This document shows positions 1-7,452 of a stretch of 25,007 bases of DNA, piece by piece. The stretch covers positions 1-25,007 of the IMG/VR virus record IMGVR_UViG_3300008516_000226; one strand, given 5' to 3'. Under the pieces are notes generated by a model. The model searched no databases. It was not told where the DNA came from and worked only from the letters and a program-made list of their open reading frames with translations. A program made the position numbers and the translations under genes. Source of the stretch: a virus. Positions within the stretch are counted from its first letter, which is position 1. Each line of letters opens with the position of its first letter.

Positions 1-1
1 A

Positions 2-382
2 AGTAGAAGAGCAGCTAAATCAAAAGGATCACAGTTCGAGTATGATTGCCAACATAGTTTAACAGCTGTTTATCCACAAATTTATAGAACAGCTGAGAGA
101 GGCTTTCAAAGACAATTTGATTTATGCGATGATGAGAGCGAAACAGTCTTTGAATGTAAAAGATTAGCTGGATTATCTTGGAACCAAGCATTAAAGTTTT
201 ATGAGAAATTAGTTGGCAAATCACTAACAGCAAGAAGAAGATTTTTATTATTTAAATCAAATAGACAACCTTGTTTAGTTTTTTTCTATGATAATTTTCA
301 TAATGATTACACGATTAGAACATTTGAGGATGTTTTTGGAGTGCCTTTTGAAAAACATCCTTCAACTCGTGCTAAAAAATGA
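2..382 (+). CDS. PD-(D/E)XK nuclease, Holliday-junction-resolvase-like, C-terminal part
   Basis: The frame is open from the window edge to TGA at 380-382, giving 126 residues without a start codon, so the 5' end lies outside the window. In fragment numbering it shows KGSQFEYD (8-15, with Glu13), then FQRQFD (Asp40) and VFECK (Glu51-x-Lys53). This is the E...D...ExK layout of the PD-(D/E)XK nuclease core, and the KG-x-x-FE start resembles archaeal Hjc-type resolvases and related phage nucleases. The likely role is cutting branched DNA during replication, recombination or before packaging; that is inference. It lies on the strand opposite the late genes and is probably an early or middle gene. 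The opposite-strand frame over 15-233 is judged its shadow. Family call fairly sure, exact substrate unknown. Confidence 0.68.
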   Translation, partial: SRRAAKSKGSQFEYDCQHSLTAVYPQIYRTAERGFQRQFDLCDDESETVFECKRLAGLSWNQALKFYEKLVGKSLTARRRFLLFKSNRQPCLVFFYDNFHNDYTIRTFEDVFGVPFEKHPSTRAKK

Positions 383-451
383 ATTCTTAATATATCATAT
401 TACTACTTTTTTAAAAAGTGCTCTAATTCTCGCTCTAATGCGATATTTGCT

Positions 452-477
452 TATACTATTGATATTTTGATAGTATA
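452..477. terminator. AT-rich inverted repeat downstream of the nuclease gene
   Basis: TATACTAT (452-459) is perfectly repeated in inverted form as ATAGTATA (470-477) around a 10-base spacer. It lies 70 bases after the nuclease stop and just before the promoter of the mini-gene operon. It could be a transcription end signal or a dyad for a regulator. The stem is only A/T-rich and no T-run follows, so a protein-binding site is equally possible. Confidence 0.35.
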
Positions 478-502
478 AAGCTTTTAGAAATAAATAGAAA
501 GG

Positions 503-512
503 TTTATAAATA
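503..512 (+). promoter_or_regulatory. Archaeal-type TATA box for the plus-strand mini-gene operon
   Basis: TTTATAAATA is preceded by purine-rich TAGAAAGG, which could serve as a BRE. Transcription would be expected to begin about 25 bases downstream, near 532. An ATG lies at 532 (12-codon reading frame, ending at 570) and the first better gene starts at 557. The area is so AT-rich that the exact box is uncertain. Confidence 0.5.
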
Positions 513-556
513 TATAAGTTATATATTATATATGATGGAAAACATCAACAAAAGAA

Positions 557-682
557 ATGGCAACATATAAAATTAGAAACAAAAAAACTAGGGAAATTAA
601 ATTATTTGATTCAATTATAGCAGCAAGGATTTTCACAAATGAAAATCCAGATTGGGTTTATGTAGGTGAACTAAAATGGTAA
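557..682 (+). CDS. Small hypothetical protein, 41 aa
   Basis: The frame encodes a basic 41-residue protein, starting MATYKIRNKK and ending in VYVGELKW, with no recognised domain. The central IIAARIFTNENPDWVYVG part looks like a compact alpha-beta unit of the sort common in small viral proteins. No Shine-Dalgarno site precedes the start; it lies about 25 bases inside the transcript predicted from the TATA box at 503. The stop overlaps the next start (ATGGTAA), which supports translational coupling and therefore a real gene. An alternative first product is a 12-residue peptide from ATG at 532 (MMENINKRNGNI). Function unknown. Confidence 0.5.
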   Translation: MATYKIRNKKTREIKLFDSIIAARIFTNENPDWVYVGELKW

Positions 683-786
683 AAGATTTAAGAGAAATTA
701 AAGAAATAACTGTTAATGGAAATTATGAAGATTTATCTCAAGAAGATAGAGATTTTTATTGGAAAGAATATGAAAAGAGGAATTAA
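676..786 (+). CDS. Small hypothetical protein, 36 aa, acidic
   Basis: This 36-residue charged protein (MVKDLREIKE at the N-terminus) overlaps the previous gene by 7 bases. It has a good Shine-Dalgarno site, AGGTGA, seven bases before the ATG. The sequence is predicted helical and rich in Asp, Glu and Lys, with an aromatic cluster (DFYWKEYEK) near the C-terminus. No family is recognised. Being the middle member of a tightly packed three-gene unit is the main argument that it is expressed; a small inhibitor or accessory protein is possible but unproven. Confidence 0.5.
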   Translation: MVKDLREIKEITVNGNYEDLSQEDRDFYWKEYEKRN

Positions 787-788
787 GA

Positions 789-908
789 ATGATTAGAAAA
801 ATATTGAGATGGGCAAGATTCCATAAGCCAGAAAATTGGTTTAAAAATAGTTATGATTATAAAGCTCCAAAAAATAGATATTATATAAAAATAAATAATG
901 CTTCATAA
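789..908 (+). CDS. Small hypothetical protein, 39 aa, basic aromatic
   Basis: This third mini-gene starts two bases after the previous stop with a GAGG Shine-Dalgarno site eight bases upstream. The 39-residue product is strongly basic and aromatic (MIRKILRWARFHKPENWF at the N-terminus, RYYIKINN near the C-terminus), a composition suited to nucleic-acid or membrane contact. It has no recognised family. Its stop at 906-908 faces the stop of the minus-strand DUF1353 gene at 918, so this is the convergence point of the two transcription units. Confidence 0.5.
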   Translation: MIRKILRWARFHKPENWFKNSYDYKAPKNRYYIKINNAS

Positions 909-917
909 ATAGAAACA

Positions 918-1238
918 TTAAGGCCCGAACATTTTTACAGCCCAGTACATTATCTTAGCTTTCCATGCATAAGTCTTATACTTAATCATAAGTTCATAAA
1001 ATACTTCATGACGATCTGGATGTTTTTTAAATGTTAAATAATCATGAGCTACTGCTGCTTGTGTGTATCTTCCAAATGGTGGTAATAAAAACCATAATAT
1101 TCTAGGAACAGAAGCAAGATCTGTTATAAATCCTTTAGGTACTGTAACTTCACCATATTTAGTAGTTGCTTTAAAATCTTCAACTAATTTCCATGTTTTG
1201 AAACCTGCAGGAGTTAATATTAATTTATCTTTTTCCAT
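918..1238 (-). CDS. DUF1353 family phage protein
   Basis: The start at 1238 is preferred because the upstream gene stops at 1240; a longer frame to 1265 exists. The 106-residue product shows the DUF1353 signature in order: PKGFITDLASVPR (34-46), PPFGRY (53-58), AHDYL (64-68) and a basic, aromatic C-terminal helix. DUF1353 proteins are about this size, are encoded by many tailed viruses and proviruses, often near the end of the tail or lysis region, and have no established function that I know of. It is the last gene of the late block. The conserved Asp and His residues could be catalytic or metal-binding, which is only inference. Confidence 0.85.
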   Translation of the reverse strand: MEKDKLILTPAGFKTWKLVEDFKATTKYGEVTVPKGFITDLASVPRILWFLLPPFGRYTQAAVAHDYLTFKKHPDRHEVFYELMIKYKTYAWKAKIMYWAVKMFGP

Positions 1239-1239
1239 T

Positions 1240-1737
1240 TTATGAGTTATTATTAATTGCATCAACTGTTAAACCATCACAGTACACAGTACAATTAGCT
1301 GAAGTTGCAGTGCTACAAGTTCCAGTTACTTTAATAATTATGTTTCCTGCTGTAGAATCTAAAGATGAAGCTAAATAAGCAAAACCACAACCAATTAACC
1401 AAGGATCTCCACCACCAAGATTTCCTGACTGTGTATTTATAGTTTTAACTGCTGAACCATTAACATATAATTTAAAAGTTCCAGTAATACTATCTGTATT
1501 ATTACTAGCTGTCCTCATAACTGCATTAATATTAGCACTAAAGTCATCTCCTAAATCGTCTTGAGTTATAGTAATAGTTGCTAAATCTGTTTCAGTTGTA
1601 TCTCCATTATGACTTCCACCAGTATTGTCAGCATAAACTTTCCTATAAAAAGAATCTTGTGTATCATTCATATCTTGATATGTTGGATGTTCTTTTACCC
1701 AATCAGTTCCTCCTTTTAAATTATTTCTTATTGCCAT
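1240..1737 (-). CDS. Beta-rich virion surface or fibre protein
   Basis: The 165-residue product is rich in Thr, Ser, Asn, Asp and Gly and predicted mostly beta. The N-terminal third (NNLKGGTDWVKEHP...SFYRKV) looks like an attachment region, and residues from about 55 onward look like a beta-sandwich (FKLYVNGSAVKTINTQSG, NIIIKVTGTC) with a closing DGLTVDAINN strand. The product-encoding frame starts one base after the preceding stop. Its place among fibre and lectin genes makes a virion decoration, tail-tip or receptor-contact role likely. No specific family is recognised. Confidence 0.65.
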   Translation of the reverse strand: MAIRNNLKGGTDWVKEHPTYQDMNDTQDSFYRKVYADNTGGSHNGDTTETDLATITITQDDLGDDFSANINAVMRTASNNTDSITGTFKLYVNGSAVKTINTQSGNLGGGDPWLIGCGFAYLASSLDSTAGNIIIKVTGTCSTATSANCTVYCDGLTVDAINNNS

Positions 1738-1738
1738 C

Positions 1739-2104
1739 TTAGCTATTCACCGCTGTAAAAGTTGTTTTTAATCTATAATAAGCTTCTTTATCTGAAGTTT
1801 TAGCAAAGCTAGTTGTTAAATTTCTGGACTCCATATTACCAGCTGCTGGATCATCAAAAGCTCCGATTTCGTTAATAGTGTTACTATTATTTTCAGTAAC
1901 ATCAAGTAGTAAATCTTTACTAACTTCATTTGCTAATAATGTTGTATTATCAATTCCATCTCTAAATGTCTCGGTTACTAAAGTTGTTTGAGAACTTACA
2001 GGTGTTGTAGAGCCTGAGCCAACTGCTATATCTGTAACAGCACTACTAAAATTTGTTGCTGCTGTATTTTGTATTATTGCTAATCTATAATTTGTTATAA
2101 CCAT
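1739..2104 (-). CDS. Small phage tail or fibre-associated protein
   Basis: The 121-residue product begins MVITNYRLAIIQNTAA and contains DIAVGSGSTTPVSSQTTL, a pattern often seen in small tail-associated proteins of phages and proviruses that begin by declaring a parameterised 'grid' of Gly/Ser/Thr. The middle (LLLDVTENNSNTINEIGAFD) resembles the strand pair common to these proteins. A promoter-like TATA box precedes it with about 31 bases to the ATG and no Shine-Dalgarno site, so it probably starts a separate leaderless transcript together with the two genes downstream. Structural role likely; exact role unknown. Confidence 0.6.
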   Translation of the reverse strand: MVITNYRLAIIQNTAATNFSSAVTDIAVGSGSTTPVSSQTTLVTETFRDGIDNTTLLANEVSKDLLLDVTENNSNTINEIGAFDDPAAGNMESRNLTTSFAKTSDKEAYYRLKTTFTAVNS

Positions 2105-2130
2105 TTTATTTATATTATGTTTTTAATTTT

Positions 2131-2143
2131 TTTAAATATTACT
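2131..2143 (-). promoter_or_regulatory. BRE/TATA promoter motif upstream of the 2104 gene
   Basis: On the minus strand this reads AGTAATATTTAAA. AGTAAT fits the archaeal BRE pattern RNWAAW and ATATTTAAA is the TATA box. The box centre is about 31 bases before the ATG at 2104, and no Shine-Dalgarno site lies between, consistent with a leaderless or near-leaderless transcript. It begins two bases after the upstream stop codon. Confidence 0.65.
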
Positions 2144-2145
2144 AT

Positions 2146-2865
2146 TTATAACCCTCCTCCAAAGTTTAAAGATTTTGCACCATTTCCAAAATCAGGTCTA
2201 AAACCTGAACCACTATTATAAAGTTCTGTAACTTCTGCACTAGTAAGTTCTCGATTCCACATTCCAAATTCGTCAATTTGACCATTAAAAGGTAATATGA
2301 TTCCTCCTTGATAACCAGCACCTAGAGGGAATATAGGTGAGGTATTAGATACTGCATCCCCCGAGTGTGCTGCGCTATTATCATTACTACCATTAATATA
2401 AATAATAGTATTACCTCCAGACTTAAAAGTAGCAGTTATCATCCACCAACCACCGACAACAGTTACAGAAGTTAAACTATCTATTGTAACATTAGTAGAA
2501 TCATCTGTTAAAACTCCCCAACGTACTTTTTGTGTTGATAAATATTGAAGATACAAAAAAGTTATTCCTGGACCAGTATTATCTAATTGTCCAAATAATA
2601 ATTTATTTCCTGTAGCACTATCTGCATTGATCCACATATTAACAGAAAATTCAGTTTCACTTGTAAATGTAGTGTTAGTATCAACATAGTCACTAGCTCC
2701 TCCTGGAAAATCAAATCCTTCGTTTATTTTCCCAGTAACTCCAGTATTCACACTTCCACTAGTAGTGCCATCATTACCATTTCCAGATAAATCATCAGGA
2801 TCTGAACCGCTTAAATCAGCATCATCCAAAGAATAATAAGTTAATAAACCATCAGTTAATGCCAT
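2146..2865 (-). CDS. LamG / concanavalin A-like lectin domain virion protein
   Basis: The 239-residue protein is essentially one laminin-G-like jelly-roll. The N-terminus LLTYYSLDDADLSGSDPDD is the usual first strand and Asp-rich loop; FSVNMWINAD, VGGWWMITATFKSGGN and IIYINGSNDNS are middle strands; and NGQIDEFGMWNRELTSAEV followed by TELYNSG is the hallmark closing motif. Such domains bind glycans on cell surfaces, and in viruses they are usually adsorption or decoration proteins. Its start has a GGAG Shine-Dalgarno site 12 bases upstream. It lies two genes after the tail fibre, so binding to a host surface sugar is a reasonable inference. Confidence 0.85.
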   Translation of the reverse strand: MALTDGLLTYYSLDDADLSGSDPDDLSGNGNDGTTSGSVNTGVTGKINEGFDFPGGASDYVDTNTTFTSETEFSVNMWINADSATGNKLLFGQLDNTGPGITFLYLQYLSTQKVRWGVLTDDSTNVTIDSLTSVTVVGGWWMITATFKSGGNTIIYINGSNDNSAAHSGDAVSNTSPIFPLGAGYQGGIILPFNGQIDEFGMWNRELTSAEVTELYNSGSGFRPDFGNGAKSLNFGGGL

Positions 2866-3333
2866 TTATTTTTTCTCCAATGTAATAATATCCGGCTGTA
2901 AGTCTATTTCTTCATAAGAAGTAGCATTATATATTAATGGTTTAATTCTTCTTACTTCCATTACTTGTGATTTAACAAAATCTATAATTTTTTTATTTTC
3001 TTCTGGGGAATATATTCCCATAGAGGCGCTCATTTGTTTATAATCTGGACATTTAATCAATACATTCATCTTTGTATTATTAGATAATCTAGAGTATTTC
3101 ATATCTTTATACTCTTCTAAAGGAATATTTTCTATAACTATTTCTTTTAGTACGACATCAGCTTCTGAATCATAAATAATATTTGTATCTATTTTTCTCT
3201 CATACGGTTTTAAACTATCAATAGCTTCTATAATATTATACCAACCATATCCTTTTTCTGCTTCAGAAGGTCTTATAACTTTCCCTGCCTTAATCTCTTC
3301 AATTTTTCCGTTTATTAATCTTGCTCTTTTCAT
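2866..3333 (-). CDS. Tail-fibre-associated protein, possible fibre chaperone
   Basis: ATG at 3333 is preferred (product begins MKRARLINGK, 155 aa) because the fibre gene stops at 3336; an upstream ATG at 3351 would add six residues and overlap it. The protein is charged and alpha-beta, without the Thr/Ser richness of its neighbours. ARLINGKIEEIKAGKVIRPS followed by a GWYNII motif and IDTNIIYDSEADVV resembles small phage proteins that lie directly after fibre genes and are thought to assist fibre assembly or attachment. That resemblance is weak, so hypothetical protein is a fair alternative. Confidence 0.5.
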   Translation of the reverse strand: MKRARLINGKIEEIKAGKVIRPSEAEKGYGWYNIIEAIDSLKPYERKIDTNIIYDSEADVVLKEIVIENIPLEEYKDMKYSRLSNNTKMNVLIKCPDYKQMSASMGIYSPEENKKIIDFVKSQVMEVRRIKPLIYNATSYEEIDLQPDIITLEKK

Positions 3334-3335
3334 TT

Positions 3336-4334
3336 TTAATATGTTAACCATCCAGTCGCTTGGCCAATATATTCATCAGCTTCAGCATCATAAATAAATG
3401 TCACATGAATTATTTGGCCATTTGTCCCATCAGTCCAAACAGGTTCATCTCCATCCCAAGTAACATTACCAGGCCAAGTAATATCTCTTCCACCTGTCAC
3501 ATCTTGTACAATTTTCATTCCTAATCTTGCAACTCCTGTGGTAGCTATAGGATCTGTAAATGTATAAGTAACCGCAGCAGTTAAAGTACTCTTTTGAAAA
3601 TTGCCAGTTGTGAAATCAATCGTATCAGCTGCCCCAGAATTACCATTATCAACCCAATCATTAAATTCAGCTAATTTGATATTTTCTAAATTTTTATTTG
3701 AACAATCTAAATTTCCTCCTAATGTAGGTGTTGTATCATCCACTAAATCTTGCATTGCACTATCTGCTAAATCTAGAGAGGCATTTACGCTAGTATCTAA
3801 TTTTGTTTCATCAATACTTGCGGCAATTAAACTAGCAGTAATATCTTGTCCTGTTAATGTAAAATCAATCTCAGATGAATCAGAAACTGTTACTGCTACA
3901 TGTCTTGCTGTAGTATTAGCATCTACATCTGTATTATTTGAAACTTCAGTATCAAAATCAGATATAGTTGAAGCTGTTTGAGTTCCAGTGTGATTTGCTC
4001 TTGCTCTATCTGTTGCATGATAATGAAGTGCACTATCTCCTGCATCAGTTAAATCTGTAGCATTTACATCAGAAATATTATTAACTTCTGCTAAAGCTTC
4101 AATTCCACTTAATTTGCTAACTTCTGCATCAGTATAATTATTTTCTGTCTTTACATAAGTACTCCCATCTGTAATATCGTCCATATCGAATGCTGAAACA
4201 ATATTACTACCTAGAACTTTTTTATTTGTTCCAGCTGGATCGTCAGTATTATCACTAACGTCTACAATAACTATTGCATCTGTAGGAGCAATAGATGTTA
4301 ATTCTGTCATGTCTGTTATTTTTTTATTTACCAT
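3336..4334 (-). CDS. Tail fibre protein
   Basis: The 332-residue protein has classic fibre sequence. The N-terminus KKITDMTELTSIAPTDAIVI is the usual 'declare attribute' anchor; EVSKLSGIEALAEVNNI and YHATDRARANHTGTQ are repeats typical of trimeric fibre shafts; TPTLGGNLDCSNKNLENI precedes the knob; and the C-terminal third (TYTFTDPIATTGVARLG, VTGGRDITWPGNVTWDGD, GQIIHVTFIYDAEADEYIG) resembles a widespread phage fibre head domain. It follows the tail hub by three bases, which suits attachment at the tail tip. No Shine-Dalgarno site is evident, so translation may be coupled. Receptor binding is inferred. Confidence 0.85.
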   Translation of the reverse strand: MVNKKITDMTELTSIAPTDAIVIVDVSDNTDDPAGTNKKVLGSNIVSAFDMDDITDGSTYVKTENNYTDAEVSKLSGIEALAEVNNISDVNATDLTDAGDSALHYHATDRARANHTGTQTASTISDFDTEVSNNTDVDANTTARHVAVTVSDSSEIDFTLTGQDITASLIAASIDETKLDTSVNASLDLADSAMQDLVDDTTPTLGGNLDCSNKNLENIKLAEFNDWVDNGNSGAADTIDFTTGNFQKSTLTAAVTYTFTDPIATTGVARLGMKIVQDVTGGRDITWPGNVTWDGDEPVWTDGTNGQIIHVTFIYDAEADEYIGQATGWLTY

Positions 4335-4337
4335 ATT

Positions 4338-5870
4338 TTAATTTTGTAATATCTTTCCTCCACTTTCTAATAATAAATTATCTCCACTTTGAAGTAATAT
4401 ATCAATAGGATCGATGAATTCCCAACTTTCATATCCTCCCCACATAGCAAGTTCCTCATCAGGATAATCCCAATAATCTTTATCTGTGATAAAATATTCC
4501 GGTGCTGCTGGAGTTTCAGTTGCATCTTTCCAAGGTCTTTCTGTTCCATCAGCTATATTAGCGTATACAGGAGAATCATTTTCATCTCCAAAATACATAT
4601 AATCATCAGGTAAATCTCTTTCTAGTTCAAGTTCTATAATCTGGTTAGCTTGAATATTAATATTATCTTCTATTAATTCAAAGTTAGTAATAAAATCATC
4701 ATTAATATCTTTCTTTTCAAGTTCTTTTACTCTCAGTAATGTTTCTTTTTGCCAGTTAAATAAATCGTCTTCACTTTCTCCAATTTCAATCTCTATTGTT
4801 TTTGGAAATTTAAAAACTACTTTGTTAATTAAATAATCACCAGTTCTATTATTTTTTGTATCAGTTACTGGAATTTTATTCCCAACTGTATATGCGCTAA
4901 TATCACTATCAACCTTAATCCATTTACTTTTTTGCAAACCATCACTAAATCTATTAAAATAAGAAGTTGCTAAATCAATTCCTTCAGTAACTGTTTCAAT
5001 ATAAGGTTTATCTAGGACAACAGTTTTTCCACTACCAAGCTCTACTCTAATTCTGCTTTGATATGAATAATTTACTTCAGGGTCAGTTTGGGAACTATTA
5101 AATGTTATCTCTTTATTTTCCTTATCAACAGTATAATCTCCTGTAATACTGGCTGTGGTTTGTGTTAAACCATCAATTTCTATATCTTCGGGGATTCTAG
5201 TTGTGTTAAATACTGTTCCAGTACCTGAAAGTGTTTCTGTTACTCTTTGATTAATATTTTTTCCTAAGACAACAACTTTTTCAGCTCTTGGAAGGTTATC
5301 AGTGTCCCATTTTCCATCAACTAATAAATCATTATCAAAATTTAAAGTCTTACTAGAAAATGTATCATTCTTAATAGCTAATGAAAAAACTTCGCTGTTA
5401 CTAACGTTCCATATTCCATTAAATAAACCACATAATTTATTTATAGCATCAATTAAAGTATCATCTTTAAACACAATTTTACTAATAGTAATTCCAGTTG
5501 TTATAGAACTACTAAATGTAAAGTCAGTATTATTATCGATAATATCTTCAATAATAGCTTCAACAGTTGTAGCTCTATAAACTTCGTTAAGTTTTGTTTG
5601 TGTAAGAGCTATTGAATATCCATTGACTTCTACAAATTGAATAGTACCAACTTGGTCTACTATTTTTTGTATAACACCTTTGAATTTTAAAGTATCATCA
5701 CTATTATAAATTTCAGCTTCATCACCGATAACCATACCTAAAACAGTTGCACAAGAAAATTTACAAATATTAGATTTTGAATTGTCATACTTTTCAATCC
5801 TAGCATCTGAAAAAATTTTGTTTTTAGTTACATCTGGAGTTCCACCATACTTAAACTTATATGTTGTCAT
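4338..5870 (-). CDS. Tail hub / baseplate protein (gp27/Tal-like)
   Basis: The 510-residue protein follows the distal-tail-like gene, the normal place of the hub that closes the tube and carries fibres. VIGDEAEIYNSDDTLKFKG VIQKI (residues about 48-70) matches the first beta-barrel of gp27/gp44-type hubs, followed by a region that looks like the second barrel (about 90-200). A beta-hairpin module at about 212-272 ends with DYTVDKENKEITFNSS and is shared in form with the tail-terminator candidate. Residues 390-430 are helical and the C-terminus carries the phage LLQSGDNLLLESGG tail motif. SD GGTGGAGG lies within the preceding stop region. Confidence 0.75.
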   Translation of the reverse strand: MTTYKFKYGGTPDVTKNKIFSDARIEKYDNSKSNICKFSCATVLGMVIGDEAEIYNSDDTLKFKGVIQKIVDQVGTIQFVEVNGYSIALTQTKLNEVYRATTVEAIIEDIIDNNTDFTFSSSITTGITISKIVFKDDTLIDAINKLCGLFNGIWNVSNSEVFSLAIKNDTFSSKTLNFDNDLLVDGKWDTDNLPRAEKVVVLGKNINQRVTETLSGTGTVFNTTRIPEDIEIDGLTQTTASITGDYTVDKENKEITFNSSQTDPEVNYSYQSRIRVELGSGKTVVLDKPYIETVTEGIDLATSYFNRFSDGLQKSKWIKVDSDISAYTVGNKIPVTDTKNNRTGDYLINKVVFKFPKTIEIEIGESEDDLFNWQKETLLRVKELEKKDINDDFITNFELIEDNINIQANQIIELELERDLPDDYMYFGDENDSPVYANIADGTERPWKDATETPAAPEYFITDKDYWDYPDEELAMWGGYESWEFIDPIDILLQSGDNLLLESGGKILQN

Positions 5871-5872
5871 AA

Positions 5873-6313
5873 TTATGATCCTCCACCAAGTTTAAATGAA
5901 ATACTTCCTGGCAATGTTAATGGATTTTGATTACTAAAATCTATATTAAATCCTTCTAATGTACAAGTTTTTGATAAGTTTCCATTATTAGATGTAATTT
6001 CTACAAGATAATTATCTTGAATACCAGATGTAAAAAAGCTATCAAAGTAAGTTAATTTTTGAGAAGTTGTATATAAACTCCCAGTTGTATCTATACTTTC
6101 ACTAGTCCCTGTTGTATTTGTGAATTTAAAGTTAATTCTAATAATTCTCTCTTCTCCTAAATCAATAGCAATATTATCCTCAGCATCACCTTCTGGAAAT
6201 TGATATTCAAACTTTCTTTTTTGTAAACTATAAGAAGTGTTTGGAACTTCAGCTGCATAAAATCTCATCTTAGCACTTGAAGTATTATTTGTAATTGTAA
6301 TAGAGTAAGCCAT
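5873..6313 (-). CDS. Distal-tail-like protein
   Basis: The 146-residue beta-rich protein lies between tape measure and hub, the position of the distal tail protein (Dit) in siphoviruses. It contains ITITNNTSSAKMRFYAAEVP near the N-terminus, a middle LGEERIIRINFKFTNTTG strand pair, and a C-terminus (TLEGFNIDFSNQNPLTLPGSISFKLG) that fits a beta-sandwich closing a ring. It is shorter than many Dit proteins, so it may be only the N-terminal ring domain. A strong GGAGGTGG Shine-Dalgarno site lies ten bases before the ATG, which overlaps the tape-measure stop (TAATG). Positional call; the family match is weak. Confidence 0.55.
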   Translation of the reverse strand: MAYSITITNNTSSAKMRFYAAEVPNTSYSLQKRKFEYQFPEGDAEDNIAIDLGEERIIRINFKFTNTTGTSESIDTTGSLYTTSQKLTYFDSFFTSGIQDNYLVEITSNNGNLSKTCTLEGFNIDFSNQNPLTLPGSISFKLGGGS

Positions 6314-7452
6314 TAGTAACCACCTCCTATCCCGATATTTCTTTGAATTATTTTACTAAGTTCATTTGCAAATTCTTCCATAGTTCCTAAAAACATTCCA
6401 CCGGTTATATTAACATTAACACCTTGGCCACCACCCATTGAACCTAAAGCTCCCGGGTTTTTTGTAGCAATTAAATAGTCACTTGGGTTAGTTCTTATCA
6501 TATCACCGTTCGGTGTTATAATACCATCATTCACGCTTTTACTACTTCCTCCACCAAAACTAAAGAATCCAAGTAGTTTATCTTTAATCCATGAACCGAT
6601 ATTTTTTAGTACACTAAAACTAGTACTAAGAATTCCAATAAGTTTATCTTTAATCCATTGGCCAAATTCAGATAAAGCTTTTAAACTATTATCAAAAATT
6701 TGTTTTAATTTGTTCCATAACCAGCTTCCAAATTCAGCTAATTTTTTTAATTTTTTAGATAACCATTCAATAAATTTACTCCAAGTTTCGCCAATCCATT
6801 GGACAACAACTGTTAGTTTTTCACCTAACCATTGTATAAATTCTCCAAATTTTGTACCTAACCAAAAACCAAAATCAGCTAACTTAGTTCCTATCCAAAA
6901 GGCAAACTCAAATAGCTTAGCTAGTAAAAATATTCCACCTTCAATTAAAGGTTTAGTTAATAATGCTAATCCTACAAATAGTAAAGCTGCAAACCAAGCT
7001 GGAGCTCCTACTATAACAGCAGCTAAAGCAGCTAGACCTCCAACTATTATACCACCCCATAGAGCAATTTTTTTTCCAAGTTCACCAACTCTAGTTTCTC
7101 CAGTATCTGGATCTGCTCCTACTATTCCCTTGACGGGACTATCGGTTCCTAAAATTCCGTTCAAAAATCTAAATAATAACAATCCAACTTTAATAAATAA
7201 TATTAAAAATGGTTTGAATAGTGGGAATAATGCAGCAATTAATAATGTAGCAATTGCACTTAAAGGATCAAATAATGCTTTTACAGCATTTAATAGATCA
7301 CCAAATAATGATCCTAATAAACCACCAGCAAAACCACCTTTAGCAGCACTTCCAGCTATACTTCCACTAGATTTCTTTTGAACTTCTTTTTCAGCTTTTC
7401 TTAAACTCTGTTTATCTGTATTAAATTTTATTGTTACTGGGAATTCTGTCAT
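6313..7452 (-). CDS. Tape measure protein (short)
   Basis: ATG at 7452 is chosen because GAGGTG lies nine bases upstream; a GTG four codons earlier also opens the frame. The 379-residue product has a basic N-terminus, a glycine-rich hydrophobic stretch at about 40-105, and another at about 125-155. Residues about 160-290 hold Trp-x-Gly/Lys-rich units (FWIGTKLADFGFWLGTKFG, EFIQWLGEKL, EFGQWIKDKL), forming an amphipathic periodic rod. The C-terminal DGIITPNGDMIRTNPSDY and LIATKNPGALG motif is common in tape measures. It fixes tail length and is ejected through the tube. It follows the G-T frameshift gene directly and is short for the family, suggesting a short tail. Confidence 0.85.
   Translation of the reverse strand: MTEFPVTIKFNTDKQSLRKAEKEVQKKSSGSIAGSAAKGGFAGGLLGSLFGDLLNAVKALFDPLSAIATLLIAALFPLFKPFLILFIKVGLLLFRFLNGILGTDSPVKGIVGADPDTGETRVGELGKKIALWGGIIVGGLAALAAVIVGAPAWFAALLFVGLALLTKPLIEGGIFLLAKLFEFAFWIGTKLADFGFWLGTKFGEFIQWLGEKLTVVVQWIGETWSKFIEWLSKKLKKLAEFGSWLWNKLKQIFDNSLKALSEFGQWIKDKLIGILSTSFSVLKNIGSWIKDKLLGFFSFGGGSSKSVNDGIITPNGDMIRTNPSDYLIATKNPGALGSMGGGQGVNVNITGGMFLGTMEEFANELSKIIQRNIGIGGGY

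Noticed and set aside
15-233. Minus-strand frame of 72 codons
   Set aside because: Antisense to the nuclease frame, which has conserved catalytic residues.
288-470. Plus-strand frame rich in Leu and Ile, transmembrane-like
   Set aside because: Overlaps the PD-(D/E)XK nuclease in another frame and runs through AT-rich intergenic DNA; composition is a result of that.
383-502. tRNA or structured RNA between nuclease gene and mini-genes
   Set aside because: No cloverleaf, no T-loop sequence and G+C too low; only the AT inverted repeat is visible.
3601-3981. Plus-strand frame of 126 codons in the fibre gene
   Set aside because: Antisense to strongly supported fibre repeats; no Shine-Dalgarno site or family.
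4367-4549. Minus-strand frame within the hub gene
   Set aside because: Out-of-frame shadow of the hub C-terminus, which has a recognisable phage tail motif.
6710-7381. Plus-strand frame of 223 codons
   Set aside because: It is antisense to the tape measure, Pro/Asn-rich without recognisable domains, and explained by the repeat composition of the true gene.
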